Source: Helichrysum umbraculigerum (taxonomy: Eukaryota; Streptophyta; Magnoliopsida; Asterales; Asteraceae). Taken from it: a stretch of 64,000 bases of DNA. Shown in pieces: positions 10,830-22,673 of this stretch (positions are counted from its first letter, which is position 1; every line of letters begins with the position of its first letter). The stretch is from contig CATIUR010000015.1 in the NCBI GenBank assembly GCA_949592205.1, positions 864,001-928,000 of the forward strand. Reading direction: 5' to 3'. Below the pieces are notes generated by a model. The model was given only the letters and a program-made list of their open reading frames with translations. It was not told the DNA's origin and ran no database searches. Both the position numbers and the translations under genes were made by a program.

Positions 10830-13800
10830 TGTCGTACCCCCAAATTTACAGTGCGGAAGCGGGTCGGTTCGGGGCACGACTAATCAATAATCACAGAACA
10901 TAGGTACATAATGAACGACTCTAAATGAGACGTTTGAAATTACATTACATTAAAGTAATAAGTTTTACAAAATAGTTGAAGTTCGCAAAAGAGATACTAG
11001 AGATTTTCTTCATAACTAGTAATACAAAAATAATGTAAGAAAATCTCCAGCAAAAAGATTATGCATGCGACTCGAGCTAGGATCCTGATGGGCCGATCCT
11101 ACTAAAGCAAGGTTACCTGAAAATGCATACTAAAACAGTCAGCTATAAAGCTGGTGAGTTCACAGGTTTTATCAGAAAACAGTAATATGATTGATAAAAC
11201 AATTGATGAAGTATAAAATTTATACTTTAGTAAATTCAGTGATTTAGAGTGTAAATTCTTATATGAAAGTGTGGCCCCGAATGTGTCTTGAAGTCTTAGC
11301 TTCTATTATTGTTTATCTAGTTTCGGTTTTCTCGAAAGTCCTAAGTCTAGGTTTCTTGAAGTATTCTTGAATTTCTATTTCTTGAATTTCTTAAGTTCTT
11401 GACATTTCTAGCAATCTAAGGTTCTTGACATTCTTGACAATTTCTTGCCATAAAGGTTCTTGACATTTTCTTGACATTCTCGACAATTTCTTGCCGTAAA
11501 GGTTCTTGACATTTTCTTGACATTCTCGACAATTTCTTGCCGTAAAGGTTCTTGACATTCTCGACAATTTCTTGCAATAAAGGTTCTTGACATTTTCTTG
11601 ACATTCTCGACAATTTCTTGCCGTAAAGATTCTTGACATTCTCGACAATTTCTTGCCGTAAAGGTTCTTGACAATTTCTTTCCATTTCTAGCACATAGAA
11701 TTCTTGACATAAATAGTATAATATACCAAACTATTGTATGCTACTTTTATGTATTCGCAACTCTAAGTTTAACAAGTGAGATAATGCTTCTAGGCGATGT
11801 TCACTTAAGTGCTAGTATAAGTCTAGTGATTGTAGAGCTTAGGTGTAGAGAGACCTAAAGTCCCTAGGAGAATGTACCTGTACGAGTCTAGGTATTAACA
11901 AGCTCTAGGATACTTAATATATTTAAGTATATTAAGAAAAGTTACTGATGTTAAAACATAGCATGTTTGTTATAAAAGTCATCCAAATGATTTGTGTATT
12001 CATTAAACAATGAATAGCGAGTAAAACGAGTATGCATTCTCCCCCGAAAACAGTAAAATAGTTGAAAGAGTGGGGCCATGAACTCACCTGAGTTTAGCAA
12101 CAGCTAGCAAATAATCAAATAAGCAAGCAATGAGTGTCCCAAAGTGCAACCTCTTCTAACGTCCTAAACGTATAAGGTTGTAAGTAAGTAGATATCTCAA
12201 AAGGCCATCTATGTAAGTGGAGGGTTAATGTCCACTTAAATCAATAAGGTAGGTGGAGGGTTAATGTCCACCTAAAACTAGTTCACTCAACTAATATGTC
12301 CAAGTATGTTTGTTCAAATATGTTTATCAAAAACAAGTACGACCTGTTGGTGAAAGTTTGTAATAATAATTCATTTAGACATTATTATTAAGTTTGTTTC
12401 GTTGTATATTATATATCATGTGTCGCTTACAAATTATTTAGTTCGTAAAAAGCTCAAACCGTAGGTCAAAGTTGGTCAACTCGTTGGTCAAAGTTGGTCA
12501 AACCTGGTCAAAGTCATTAATTAAGTCACCCAAACCCATTTTTGTTACCACTTTCCAAAAATAATAAGTTTGTCGGTTTTTAGAAATCGAGCCCCGTTTT
12601 TGTTGACTTAGTCAAACCTACTCGGTTTGACCCGAAACTTTTCCAAAACCCTTAGATATGTTCAAAAGTCCCAAAAAGTCATTCCTTCTATTTTTAGCAA
12701 GCCCAAAAGTGTCGGTTTTTATGTTATAACAAAATCAATCCCAAACTTAGTTTTTCAGAATTTCCATCCACTTGTTCTATATATTAAAAATATCAAACGT
12801 CCAAAATCAAATACAACAAAATTTCCAGGTGTTCCCCCATGTGTTACTTAGCTTCAGTAATTTTTATAGATCTAACTAAAATGTTTTACTATTTTTAATC
12901 ATTATTTCTCTCTCCTATACTCGGTTTTGGTGACATGCAAGAAGATCTAATTTCTGGGCAAAAACCTTACTGATCCAGTAAAAGTGGCCAACATAAAAGT
13001 TGTAGCCAACGAAATTTTTAAACTTTTGGCATTGGTTTCAAGTCATTTGGAGGTGTGTAGCTCTAGATATGGCCAAAACACTGAGATAAAAGTTTTTGAC
13101 TTTCAGAGACAGATTGTCTATGTGATTTAACAAAAATATTAAAAATAGTAAACGAATTCATAAAAATATGAGGTTTGAGAGGTTGGAAAGTTGACTTCTT
13201 GAACTTAATTTTAGGCTATAAAAACGTCCATTTTCATGAAAAAATGAATTTTATAAAATTTGTTGAAGTAGATAAGACTTTCTGGACAGAAAGTTTTCTT
13301 GCATTCTTATAAGTTTTAAGTTAAGAAAATAAGTTTTTGTGTAATATTTTGTTATAATACTTGTTGAGTGAACCTTGTAACATGTTAATAAGAGTATTAA
13401 GAGGTAGAATGAGTCCTCACAATGACGTTATGATGATGAGAAGGAGATGGAGATGCTTTTCTTGAAGTTTCCTTGCAAAAAGATGAAGTTTTGAGGTGGT
13501 GGTTATATGGTGGTTTATGGTGGTCAAAGGGTGATGATGGGTGGTCAATGGTGGTTGTGTGGTGGTCTTGTGGAGGTGATTCTCCAGATTTTAGAGAGAG
13601 AGGATGAGTGTGTAGAGAGAAGGGAGAGGATTTAATTGAGTGAAGGAGTGAAATTTGTAATGAGTGAAATGAGTAGAGATTGCATGTATGCATGTAATGT
13701 GTATGGTTTAGAAGTTGGTTATCGGGGGTCTTGGGAAGATTTTTAGGTGGTCCCACACCATGTGGGAGTGATTTCAAATTTTAACTCTCAGTCTGTGTTG

Positions 13801-14294
13801 TGTACCGTGTTCGTTTATTCTTTATTTGTGTTAAAACGTTAAATCGTGTAACGTTTTCTTTCGTCGTTTTAATTCGTAATATATTTGGGACAAATTTTCA
13901 TTGAAGTATTATTAAAATAATTTATATTGAGTTGTCAAATTAATTATTGACATTCGTTTGGTGGCCGAATTCCATTCGCGCGTTTTTTACCATGTTTGTT
14001 ACGTTTTAAACAATACGTCTAGGTTTTTCATGTATTATTATATAAAAAGAATAATATATGATAAATAACTTCTAAAAATATATTTAAGTTATTTGTTGAA
14101 ATATTTTCACCAACGTCGTATATTGTGTCGAACTCCGTCCGATCGTTTTGCGCAATTATAGATAAACACATAATCACGTGAGTGTATATTCAAATATACA
14201 TGTAATTACAATTATTTAGCATAATACAAACTAAATACAAGTAATTAGGGTTTCGGTTAGGTTTAACAATTGACCTAAGTTGACGGGTGTTACA
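10830..14294 (-). repeat. 5' LTR of the gag-only element
   Basis: Starts TGTCGTACCCCC and ends GGGTGTTACA on the plus strand. It is the partner of 5035-8500 with few differences, for example TGTCGT against TGTCGC at the edge, a missing short block near 13720, and CTTGCAATAAAGG against CTTGCCGTAAAGG in the array. Confidence 0.92.
11407..11710 (-). repeat. TTCTTGACA tandem array in the 5' LTR
   Basis: Same number and order of units as the array at 5612-5915, so the array has not changed copy number since insertion. Only single-base differences are seen. Confidence 0.9.
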
Positions 14295-15460
14295 TGTTTA
14301 AAGTTCAAGGCTGAATACTTAAGACTCTCTGGTCTATTACAGTAACCAGAGATTTTCGAATAGAAAAGGGGAAGAATAATTACGAATTTCATTACGAAGT
14401 TTCCTAAAACTAATAGTGGGCGCGAATCTATTTGGGTAGAATAACCAAGTCTGCTCATTTCCTATCTATCCATGAGGATTTCAAGATAGGGAATTTGATA
14501 AGGCATTTCATCAACGAAGTAGTAACAAAGCATGAAGTGTCTATGCCAATTATGGTCGTTTTAGATGGTCATTTTCTACAAGATTTTGGAAAAACGTTAC
14601 AAAAGGCTTTGGGGATGCGTTTTGATATGAGGACAATATATAAATCCCGAGCTAAAGAGCAGAGTGAGCAAACCATTCAAACATTTGAGAGTATGCTTAA
14701 AGCGTGTTATTGATTTTGGTTGAAGTTGGGATACTCACTTACCACTAGTCATGTTCTCATATAACACAGTTATCACTTTAGTATTCAATGTACACTCTTT
14801 GAAGAACTTTATGAGTGCAAGGGTCGTTCATTTGTAGTACGGGTTGAAGTTGGATAAAAGTTAGTTGATTGGATTGAAATAGTCCATGAAGCTATTGACA
14901 CGATCGTTCAAATCAAGGAGAGGTTGGAAATAGTACTAGTTAAGCAAATGTGTTATGCAAACAAACGTCGACAGCAGTTAGAGTTTTGTGTTGGGAATCA
15001 TATATTGTTTAAAACGTTACTTCGGGAAGGTGTCGTACATTTTTGGAAGTTTGAAATATTAGTATATGTGTTGTAGAAACGTTATAAATTGTTGAACAAA
15101 TGGGTTAAATCACATATCGTTTGAAAGTTGTCACAAGAGTGAAGTGGTGTTCACGATGTATTTCATGTTTCAAACCTAAGAAAGTGTCGACTGATAAGGT
15201 CTTACACGTATTTCTAGAAGGAAATTTCAAGGAATCACCAATGATATTGTGTAGAGAAACTGGTAGAAACCATGGAGTGAGAGGTCAAATGTTGAAGCAC
15301 GGAAAGTTTTAATTTGTCATTGATTGATCGAACGCTTAGCAAGGATTTGAATTTACTTTGAAACGAAAAGAGTGAACAAAGCTTAATCTTTCGTACTTAT
15401 TCAGTGATCGTGTTGACAGTATAGCTCCGACTGAATTTCGGGACGAAATTCTCTCAACTG
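14295..15460 (+). pseudogene. Integrase continuation of the Tekay element
   Basis: Resumes the integrase cut at 5034. Readable parts are RITKSAHFLSIHEDFKIGNL and FINEVVTKHEVSMPIMVVLD, then a degenerate SEQTIQTFESMLKACY (14432-14713). Later fragments include RRQQLEFCVGNHILFK near 14970 and GVHDVFHVSN near 15150, the pre-chromodomain part, and a tail ending before the GGGACGAAATTCTC motif. The catalytic D,D,E positions are only partly kept and several stops interrupt it. Confidence 0.75.
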
Positions 15461-15468
15461 GGGGATAC
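15454..15468 (+). promoter_or_regulatory. Polypurine tract of the Tekay element
   Basis: CAACTGGGGGATAC, next to the LTR start TGTGACAACC and preceded by GGGACGAAATTCTC. Position and composition are those of chromovirus plus-strand primers. Confidence 0.75.
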
Positions 15469-15659
15469 TGTGACAACCGTCACGAAACCGTTATCGTTAA
15501 TCAAGCCGTAAAAAGTCATTTTTTTAAATACTAATTTCAATGATTATTTACATCAAAGTCTTCATTTTTGAAAAACGAATCCAACGCAAAAAGAATCAAC
15601 TCAATCTGACGTGTAACGAAGAAGTTATGAAGCAAAACGTAAACGAAATTTGGGCTGAA

Positions 15660-15770
15660 AACTGAGACGCGATTTGGGACAAATAGAGACGTGAATTGGG
15701 GCTAATAGAGGCGTGATTTACCCCTTTTAGCGATGCAATTCACCCCTAATCGCGACGCGATTCTAAAACT
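15660..15770 (+). repeat. GACGCGATT/GACGTGAATTGGGG array upstream of the Tekay TATA
   Basis: Four to five units of about 22 bp. GACGCGATTTGGG, GACGTGAATTGGGG and GGCGTGATTTACCCC face the inverted GCAATTCACCCC and CGACGCGATT. The mix of direct and inverted copies gives GC-rich dyads ending only about 15 bp upstream of the TATA box. Confidence 0.7.
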
Positions 15771-15779
15771 GTCCAGACC

Positions 15780-15788
15780 CATATATAA
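15780..15788 (+). promoter_or_regulatory. TATA box of the Tekay LTR
   Basis: CATATATAAAG, 10-15 bp after the dyad array. It is a plausible core promoter; the start site itself is not visible. Confidence 0.55.
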
Positions 15789-17230
15789 AGGTATTTTAAC
15801 CCTAAAAACGAGTTGTAAACTCTATTTTACGAATTTCAATCGTTCCTAAACCCCTTCCAGACGAAAATACGAAAGTAAAACCACAAAAACTCAAGGGTTT
15901 GATCCATTCTTTCATTCTATCAATCGAAAACACTCGTTATCGCGTTCATTGGTAAGCTTTTGATTCTATAATTCTTCTATACGTTTATTCTATTCTTAAA
16001 AACGAATTCTAAGGATTATAACCTCGTTATTTACAGATTCTAAGGAAGTTCTTGTGCGATCATTCGATAGTTGGTATTATCCATATCCGATTTCATTCAT
16101 TAATACGTTATTTCGATTGTTTCGTTGTTATCATTTCCTTTCGGTTCGATCCATTGTATTCCGGGTGTATGAAATCATTAGATTAATTGTGAAATCGGTA
16201 TATAAGTTGGGTGTGAGCGAAATATTCAACTGATTAAGCGTTTGGGTTGATTAGTATAAAGATTTAGGTTTAAACTCATAAACCCTAATCTGTCCAGATT
16301 TTTGTTTCGGTTTGGGAAGCCCGTAACTTGGTTATTTCGTGATGATTTTTGATGAAACAGGAGTCTAAACTTAAGTACTTTGAGTCTACTTTCAAATGGC
16401 TTCAGTCTCATGTCCAAATGTTGTTCTTAAGTTAGTCAAAATGATTTTACAAGATCGTGTGTCATTTCTGAGTTTTCGGTTCCAGATTTTGGTTAAGTTG
16501 TCGATTTTTTTGAAACATACCTTAAACTAAGAATTAGGTCTTGAAATATTTACTGAAGTGTTTTAAAGGTGTTAAATATTTTCTGTAAAAATATGATAAT
16601 CTTTTGAAGTCTCTAAGTATTTTAAATAAATTATAACTTTTGTGAAGTCAGAAAGTGTCAACGGTTTAGAGCAGTTCATTTTGGTGAATTTTTAAAAATA
16701 GAAAATCAATGTTATTGAATCTGGAAAAATTACAGAATCTTCTAAACATATTGAAATGTCACTGGTTAAAATTTTAGAGTCAAATAATTTCATTAAGTAA
16801 TATTTAAAAATACGTAAAGTGGTATGAAAATTGTAGACATAATCTGATTTTTACTTGATAGGTTGATTCAAGTTAATATACACGAGTTGAGTTGTGAGGG
16901 AACTTAGTGGAGGTGTTTAGACTTGGGATACAATGGAATGACCTAGTTATGTCTAGGTTGTGACCCATATGCATTATCTGATTGTTGTAGATTGCAAGAA
17001 TTGTTGGTGGTTAAACTAAAGGGCAAAACTTACATCTTTATTTCAAGGTGAGTTTTCGTGGCCCCATTTTCATTACATGTTTTCAAAATTGGGGGAAAAG
17101 TATGCTCACATGTTTTATCAATTGTTTTATACTGTGAAACGTATTCATTTTCATTTTGGACATATGCTTGAAATGTGTGACACTATGTGACTTATATGCA
17201 TTGGTTGTTGGATTTGTTTTGTTAAAAGGC

Positions 17231-17322
17231 TGCACTCCTTCGGGAGTGTATACCTAGTGTATATGCTTTGTATACACTGAAGGGCTTATTTATTTACAAG
17301 GCTGCACTCTTTCGGGAGTGTA
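17231..17322 (+). other. Two TTCG-loop hairpins in the Tekay LTR
   Basis: CACTCC-TTCG-GGAGTG (17233-17248) and CACTCT-TTCG-GGAGTG (17305-17320) lie 72 bp apart inside a repeated segment that continues with TGTATACCTA. The one stem change keeps pairing as a G-U wobble in RNA. UUCG is a very stable RNA tetraloop, so the structure probably acts in the transcript. Confidence 0.7.
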
Positions 17323-17902
17323 TACCTAATGTATGCTTAGGTGTACATTGAAGGTCATTTATGGGTAGCTACCGCATACGCAGGATTTGGTTGGGTCATA
17401 CTCCTTCGTGGGGTGATGAAGGTTTGTGGATTGTTGGTTGTATTAATTCACTTGTGTGCCATTTCTATATGCATTGTCCTAACTTATTATTATCACAGCA
17501 AAATGTTTATTTTTCTGGTGTCTGGTTTCAAACCTACGAAACTCACCAACATTCGTGTTGACGTTTTTGAGCATATCTTTTCAGGTTATACTAGTGGACT
17601 TAAAGCAGTGGACAAAAGAACTTAGTGGACCTTTAGGGTTGCATTAAGAGTTATTCAAGACTTGTGGTACATCATTAAGGTTGTTTGTGAAGGTTTGTTT
17701 TGCCTTAACATTGTAGTGTACGTTTGATTGCAAGATTTTGAATTCATTGTTGAAATGTATGCATGACATGAACCGTTATTCATGTTCATGGCATCATGAC
17801 ACATTGGATATTGTATTTCATATAGAATTCTTTATAATGATGTGTTATGATCCTATCACCGTTATATCCCATTGTTTCCGCTTTAGACGGGGTGTGATAT
17901 AT

Positions 17903-18213
17903 TCCTTCTGAGTTATGTACATATTTATTCATTAATTATTTAATCGTAAAATGTAGCATGTCAGCGAGGAGGTGCGACACCACCCAACAACCACATCCAC
18001 AACCTGTGTTTCACCATTCACATCCACACCACCACATGTTGACTTTGTAATGTGTTGTATTTTATATCCAGTTATGTATCTATGTATTTCTTTTGAGTTA
18101 TGTACATATTTATCCGTTAATTGTTTAATCGTAAAATGTAGCATGCCAGCGAGGTGGTACGACACCACCCGATGACCAGCGCATCCACAACCTGTGTTTC
18201 ACCATCCTACTCC
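17903..18213 (+). repeat. 184-bp offset direct duplication in the CACTA element
   Basis: About 125 bp at 17903-18027 recur at 18087-18213: a GAGTTATGTACATATTTAT intron-like part, the acceptor-like AAAATGTAG, and an exon-like part with GCGAGG, CGACACCACCC and CATCCACAACCTGTGTTTC. Both copies look like the start of an exon behind a splice acceptor, so one exon and its acceptor were duplicated. They differ at roughly one base in ten. Confidence 0.8.
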
Positions 18214-19416
18214 AACAGCAAAGTTCAGAATTTTACACGTGATGATGATGTTTATGTACGTATGCTGTAATGAAATATCTTTTATTTTATGTCTATTTAT
18301 TAATTTTCATATAATCTAATACTTTGCTAATGTAGCACCCAAATATGGATGATGTTCTTCTGCTAACATCAAAACCATCTGAGCTCTATGATCAACAAAC
18401 TCAAAGAATTCAAAAAATGGAAATGCAGCTGTTAACAAGGCCCAAGGAGTTATAGCTATAAGTAGGCGATTCAGATCATGGTTCATTGATCAACAACTCG
18501 AATCAATTGAGATTGAATCCCCTTATAATATGTATCCTGAGCCGATCCCATATTGGTTTGAGTATGAGGCTCTTTTAATTTGGGTGACAAACAATTGGCT
18601 CAATGTCACTATTCTTAATTGGTGGTCGATGTAAGTTCTTTAAAACATACGTTTTGTATCTTTAATTAACAAAATATGTGTATTATATTCTAATTCTATC
18701 CTATAAATTTTGGTGTTTATTTAGGTACTTGTATCTTTGCAAACCGAAGCTGGGTTTTCCCTTCAACTGCGCGTTCCTTAATCCTCATCTAATCCAGGAA
18801 ACAATTCCTGTCTCCGCTGTCATGAATCACGACACAGATGTGTTCACTGTTCACAATGATAAGCGTTTTTTCCTTGCTCCCTATTTCACAAGGTATGTAT
18901 TATATCTATATATATTTGCTACGTACATTGCCTTATTTATTATTTAAAACTGAAATGTTTTAACTTTTCGGTAGTAAACATTGGGTGCTTATCATTCTTG
19001 ACAATGTTGAGCACTGCGGATACATATTGGATTCGATGAAGATGACAAAGACTTAGAAGTCTTATAAATTCGCGGAGCATGTTCATGGGTAAGTATATAT
19101 GTTAACTTGAATGAAAATGCTAATTACGCAATTGTTTCTTATAACTTGTGGTTAACTTCATAGTACTGAATTTTCAGGAGAGAAGGCGAGGATTGGCAAT
19201 GGAAGATGGTGTTGGTAAGCATATAATATAGTTTGAAAAACTTGATATATGCAAATTGATCATAAATTATGTGTTAAACTAACTTTGTGCTTCAAATCAT
19301 TGTCCTCAACAACGAGACAGTTGGGAATGTGGGTATTACGTAATGATGCATATGCAACAATTCTTTATGAGTATGCAACCAGATTTCCCACAAAACGTAA
19401 GTCCATATATAGTACG

Positions 19417-19965
19417 TGTTGAGAACTGAGACACTGCTAGATTTGCTCAGAATACAAGTATTGTGCCGCTGTTAGAAGTACAACCACTGTTAGTAGTTGC
19501 CACTGCTAGTTAGTAGCTGCCGCTGTCAAGTAGTTTGTCTAACAGTGCCACTGTTAGTGTGTAGTTTGTATTTTGTATCAAGTACTCAACCACTGTTGAT
19601 AATATACGAGTACTACCTCTGTTAGTGATATAGATAACCACTGTTGGTTAGATATAGTTGAATAGAGAGAATTATGGAATAGATATGATTCCATAATAGT
19701 TTGATTCTGTAAAGGACTCTATATGTTATAAATAGAGATCCTGTAAAATCCTAGAGGAAAGACGAATTCATTCTAGTTATTAGCTTCAAGGTTGTAAACC
19801 CTAACACAAATTGTGTGTTCGTATTATTGTTAATAACATTGAAGCTTTTGGTTAGATATTCTGTTATATACAAGTTTGTTCTTCAAGTTATTAATAAACT
19901 ATTCCGCAAGCTTATTAATAATCAATCAAAGTAATACATACTAAGATCTCTAGCTGGGATCATCA
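19417..19965 (+). repeat. 5' LTR of the copia element
   Basis: 549 bp, TGTTGAGAACTG to GGGATCATCA. It holds nine copies of a CCACTGTTAG-like motif in its first 250 bp, including the palindrome CTAACAGTGCCACTGTTAG at 19539-19557. A TATA candidate (TTATAAATAG) lies at about 19728-19737. It differs from the 3' LTR at only a few bases by eye (for example GAGTACTAC against GAGTATTAC), so the insertion is fairly young. Confidence 0.96.
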
Positions 19966-19967
19966 AG

Positions 19968-19979
19968 TGGTATCAGAGC
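19968..19979 (+). promoter_or_regulatory. PBS for initiator-Met tRNA (copia)
   Basis: TGGTATCAGAGC two bases after the 5' LTR, the standard copia primer site. Confidence 0.95.
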
Positions 19980-20042
19980 TTGGTATTACTTTGATCTTGA
20001 AGAAGGTAATTAAATTTTGCAGCTTTTTCAACAAACAACAAC

Positions 20043-22673
20043 ATGTCTACTGAAACAATGGAAGGTATTCAAGCTACAAAAATCCCCATGCTCAAACCCG
20101 ATGAGTTTGAGCTATGGCAGACTAGGATTAGACAATACATGTTGCTGACTGATTATATGATGTGGGAGGTGGTTACTAATGGACCAGTTTATACTAAGGA
20201 TGCAGATGGTAAAAAGGAAGAAAGACCACCACCAAAGACTGATGCAGAGAGAAAAGAAAGAGCAACAGAGTGGAAGGCATTAAGTACTCTACTTTTGTCT
20301 ATTCCTAATGAGTATCAAAGGAAGTTTGAAAACTGTGAAGATGCTCAGGTTCTTATGCAAGCAATTGTTAAGAGATTTGGTGGTAATGATAACACCAAGA
20401 AGAATAAGAGATCTCTTCTCAAACAACAGTTTGAAAACTTTGCAGGTGTAAAGTCTGAAACTCTGACTCAGACTTTTGATAGATTTCAAAAACTTGTGGG
20501 TGATTTAGAAAATCACAGTGTCAAGATTGATAAAGATGACTTGAACAGGAAGTTTCTAAGATCACTTGGTACAGATTGGAATATGTACACTGTGGGACTT
20601 AGACAAAGTCCAGATCTTGAAGAGAAAGAGATTGAAGACCTGTACAATGATCTGAGGAATTTTGAGCCTGAAGTTCTAGCGTTGAAACAGTCCAATGGTA
20701 GCTCTAACAATGCTGCTTTTGTTTCTGTTGGTGAATCTGGTAGTTGTAGCACATCTGGTGCTAATGATAATGTATTGGAAGCATTCTTTGCAAGTCATGT
20801 GAATTCATCATTAACTACAGAAGATTTAGAGCAGGTTAGTGAAGAGGACCTGGAAGAGATGGATTTAAGATGGTAGATGGCCATGATTACAATCAGGGCA
20901 AAGAGGTTTATGCAGAGTTCTGGGAACAGAAATTTTTCTTACAAGAGAGATGGTGTAGCTGGTTTTGACAAGAGCAAGGTGGAGTGTTTCAACTGTCACA
21001 AGATGGGACACTTTGCTAGAGAATGCAAGAGCACACAGGCTGGAGGATCTCAGAATGGTTTTGTAAGAAATAATTCTGGTCCTCAAAGAAGATTGATACC
21101 AGTTCAGAACACCACTTCAGATTCATTGGTTGCTCAAGATGGAATGGGAGGATTTGACTGGAGTGATCAGGAAGAGCTTGTAACCACAAATCAAGCTTTG
21201 ATGGCTGTCACAGAAGAACCAGAGTCTTCAGACATTCCATATGAGGTACAATCTAAATTATGTTCTCCTACTTGCAAGAAAATGGTTAAATTTTATAGGG
21301 ATCATAATATGGTTGTGTGTAATGAATTAAAAGTTTGTAAGGAAAAGAGTCAACATGCCACTTTAGCTATTGAAAACTTAGAAAATCAGATAAAAGCTTA
21401 TGAAAAGAATGAATCTCAATTTCACTTAGATATTAAGTATCTAAATTGGGAAAAGAAAGCTTTACAAACAAAAGTTGATATGCTAAGTGCTAAGTTGGCT
21501 GAGGCAATTTCTGATAAGGAGTCAATAAAATTGAAAGTTGATGAATTGGAAAATGTTTCAAAAGGTGTTCAAAACTTAATCAAGTCTCAAATTCATGATA
21601 AATTAAAACTTGGATTAGGTTACAACCTTAATGCTGTTCCTCCACCTTATAATCATACTTATTTCCCACCTAAAAGTGATTTTGTTTTAGAAACACTTAA
21701 GGTAGGTGTGTCAGAGGAGGTTAAAAAGGTAGATCCAGTTGTTAATTGTGCTGATAATGTGAATTTTGATAAAGTTGAGGTATCTGATTGGACTGAGGAA
21801 GATGAGAGTGATAGTGATAGCTCATCAGGTGGTAATTCTGTAGATGGTAGTGTTAAGTCTATTACTGGTCTAGTTTCTGAACTTAATAGTACTAAACTAG
21901 AAGAGGGTAAAAAGATGTTTGTTGAGAAAGCAAAAGCTCAAATAGATCAAGTCAGGAAAACCAACAAGGCTAGTTCAGGTTTAGGGTATGTACACAAAAA
22001 GGTCAATACTGAATCAAAAGACAAGTTGAAATCTGAGTGTGATAAGTGTACATGTAAATCAAAGAAGTCTGAGTTACATACTGCAAGTAATGTGAATAAA
22101 TCCATTCCCAGGGGTAATCAGAGAAATTGGAACCAATTGGTTTCACAAAGGTTGGGTAATGGGTTTGAATGTATGAAAAGAAAGGCATGTTATATATGTG
22201 GCAGGTACAACCATACTCAACAGGACTGCTACTTCAATCCTAATAATAATAGGAACAGAGGTACAAGTCCATTGTTGAAAAACAAGCCAAACAGAGGCAA
22301 GGCTGCAACCACTGTTAATGATGCAGCAGTGCCACTATATAAGGCTAACAGAGGCATGAACAGAACAGGGGAAGGCTTGGCCACTGCTAGGCATGCTACC
22401 TCTGCTAGTGTTAAGCATTCCAAAAGAATGTTTACACCAAGTAGAGCTACCACTGCCAGGCTTATCAATACCAATTTGAAAGTGACCACTGTTAAGCTTA
22501 TTGCCCCTGTTAGGTCAAAAATTGATTGTTTTTGGAGACATAAAAATGAGTGTAAATCTGAAATGTCCAAAACCAATGCAGCACTGAGATCAATCACTGT
22601 CAAAAGGGTTGATGTCAAAGGTGCTCATGGGAAACCCAAAGCCAAATTGGTTTGGGTTCCCAAGAAAAACTAA
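20043..22673 (+). pseudogene. Copia gag with two CCHC knuckles, one in-frame TAG
   Basis: One reading frame from ATG 20043 to TAA 22671-22673, broken only by TAG at 20874-20876. The gag domain (residues 1-210) includes FELWQTRIRQYMLLTDYMMW, LLLSIPNEYQRKFENC, ETLTQTFDRFQKLVGDLE and FLRSLGTDWNMYTVGLR. After the TAG come RAKRF, a zinc knuckle CFNCHKMGHFAREC (near 20986-21027), a long Lys/Glu-rich coiled linker, an acidic Ser stretch and a second knuckle CYICGRYNHTQQDC (near 22188-22230). The TAG is followed by MAMITIRAKRF, a block that normally continues straight from gag, and is best read as a Gln codon hit by a C-to-T change. The tail is rich in [T/A]-[T/P]-[V/A] tripeptides encoded by the dispersed motif. 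Confidence 0.88.

Larger units (their letters stand above)
5035..14294 (-). mobile_element. Gag-only LTR retrotransposon (TR-GAG type) nested in Tekay integrase
   Basis: Two LTRs of 3466 and 3465 bp flank only 2.3 kb of internal sequence. On the minus strand the order is 5' LTR (10830-14294), initiator-Met PBS, gag, PPT, 3' LTR (5035-8500). There is no protease, RT or integrase, so it matches the known class of terminal-repeat elements with a gag only and would need proteins from an autonomous relative. The TSD is tgttc (5030-5034) against tgttt (14295-14299), one mismatch. The LTR ends are homologous to the solo LTR at 60386-63308, in opposite orientation. Confidence 0.88.
2663..17899 (+). 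mobile_element. Tekay-type Ty3/gypsy element (decayed, interrupted)
   Basis: Order on the plus strand is gag fragment, protease, RT, RNase H, integrase and 3' LTR, the gypsy order. Before the LTR stands the motif GGGACGAAATTCTCTCAACT followed by a G-rich tract, a hallmark of Tekay/Del chromoviruses. The element is cut by E0 on the left (in gag) and by the gag-only element 5035-14294 in integrase. Its 5' LTR and gag start are outside the window. Every coding part carries several stops and frameshifts, so it is an old copy. Confidence 0.8.
15469..17899 (+). repeat. 3' LTR of the Tekay element
   Basis: 2.43 kb from TGTGACAACC to GGGGTGTGATA (an end that looks like a decayed TGTGACA). It contains a GC-rich array (15660-15770), a TATA box (15780-15788) and two hairpins with TTCG loops (17231-17322). 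The small ORFs within it are not protein-like. The 5' partner lies outside the window, so its age cannot be read here. Confidence 0.75.
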
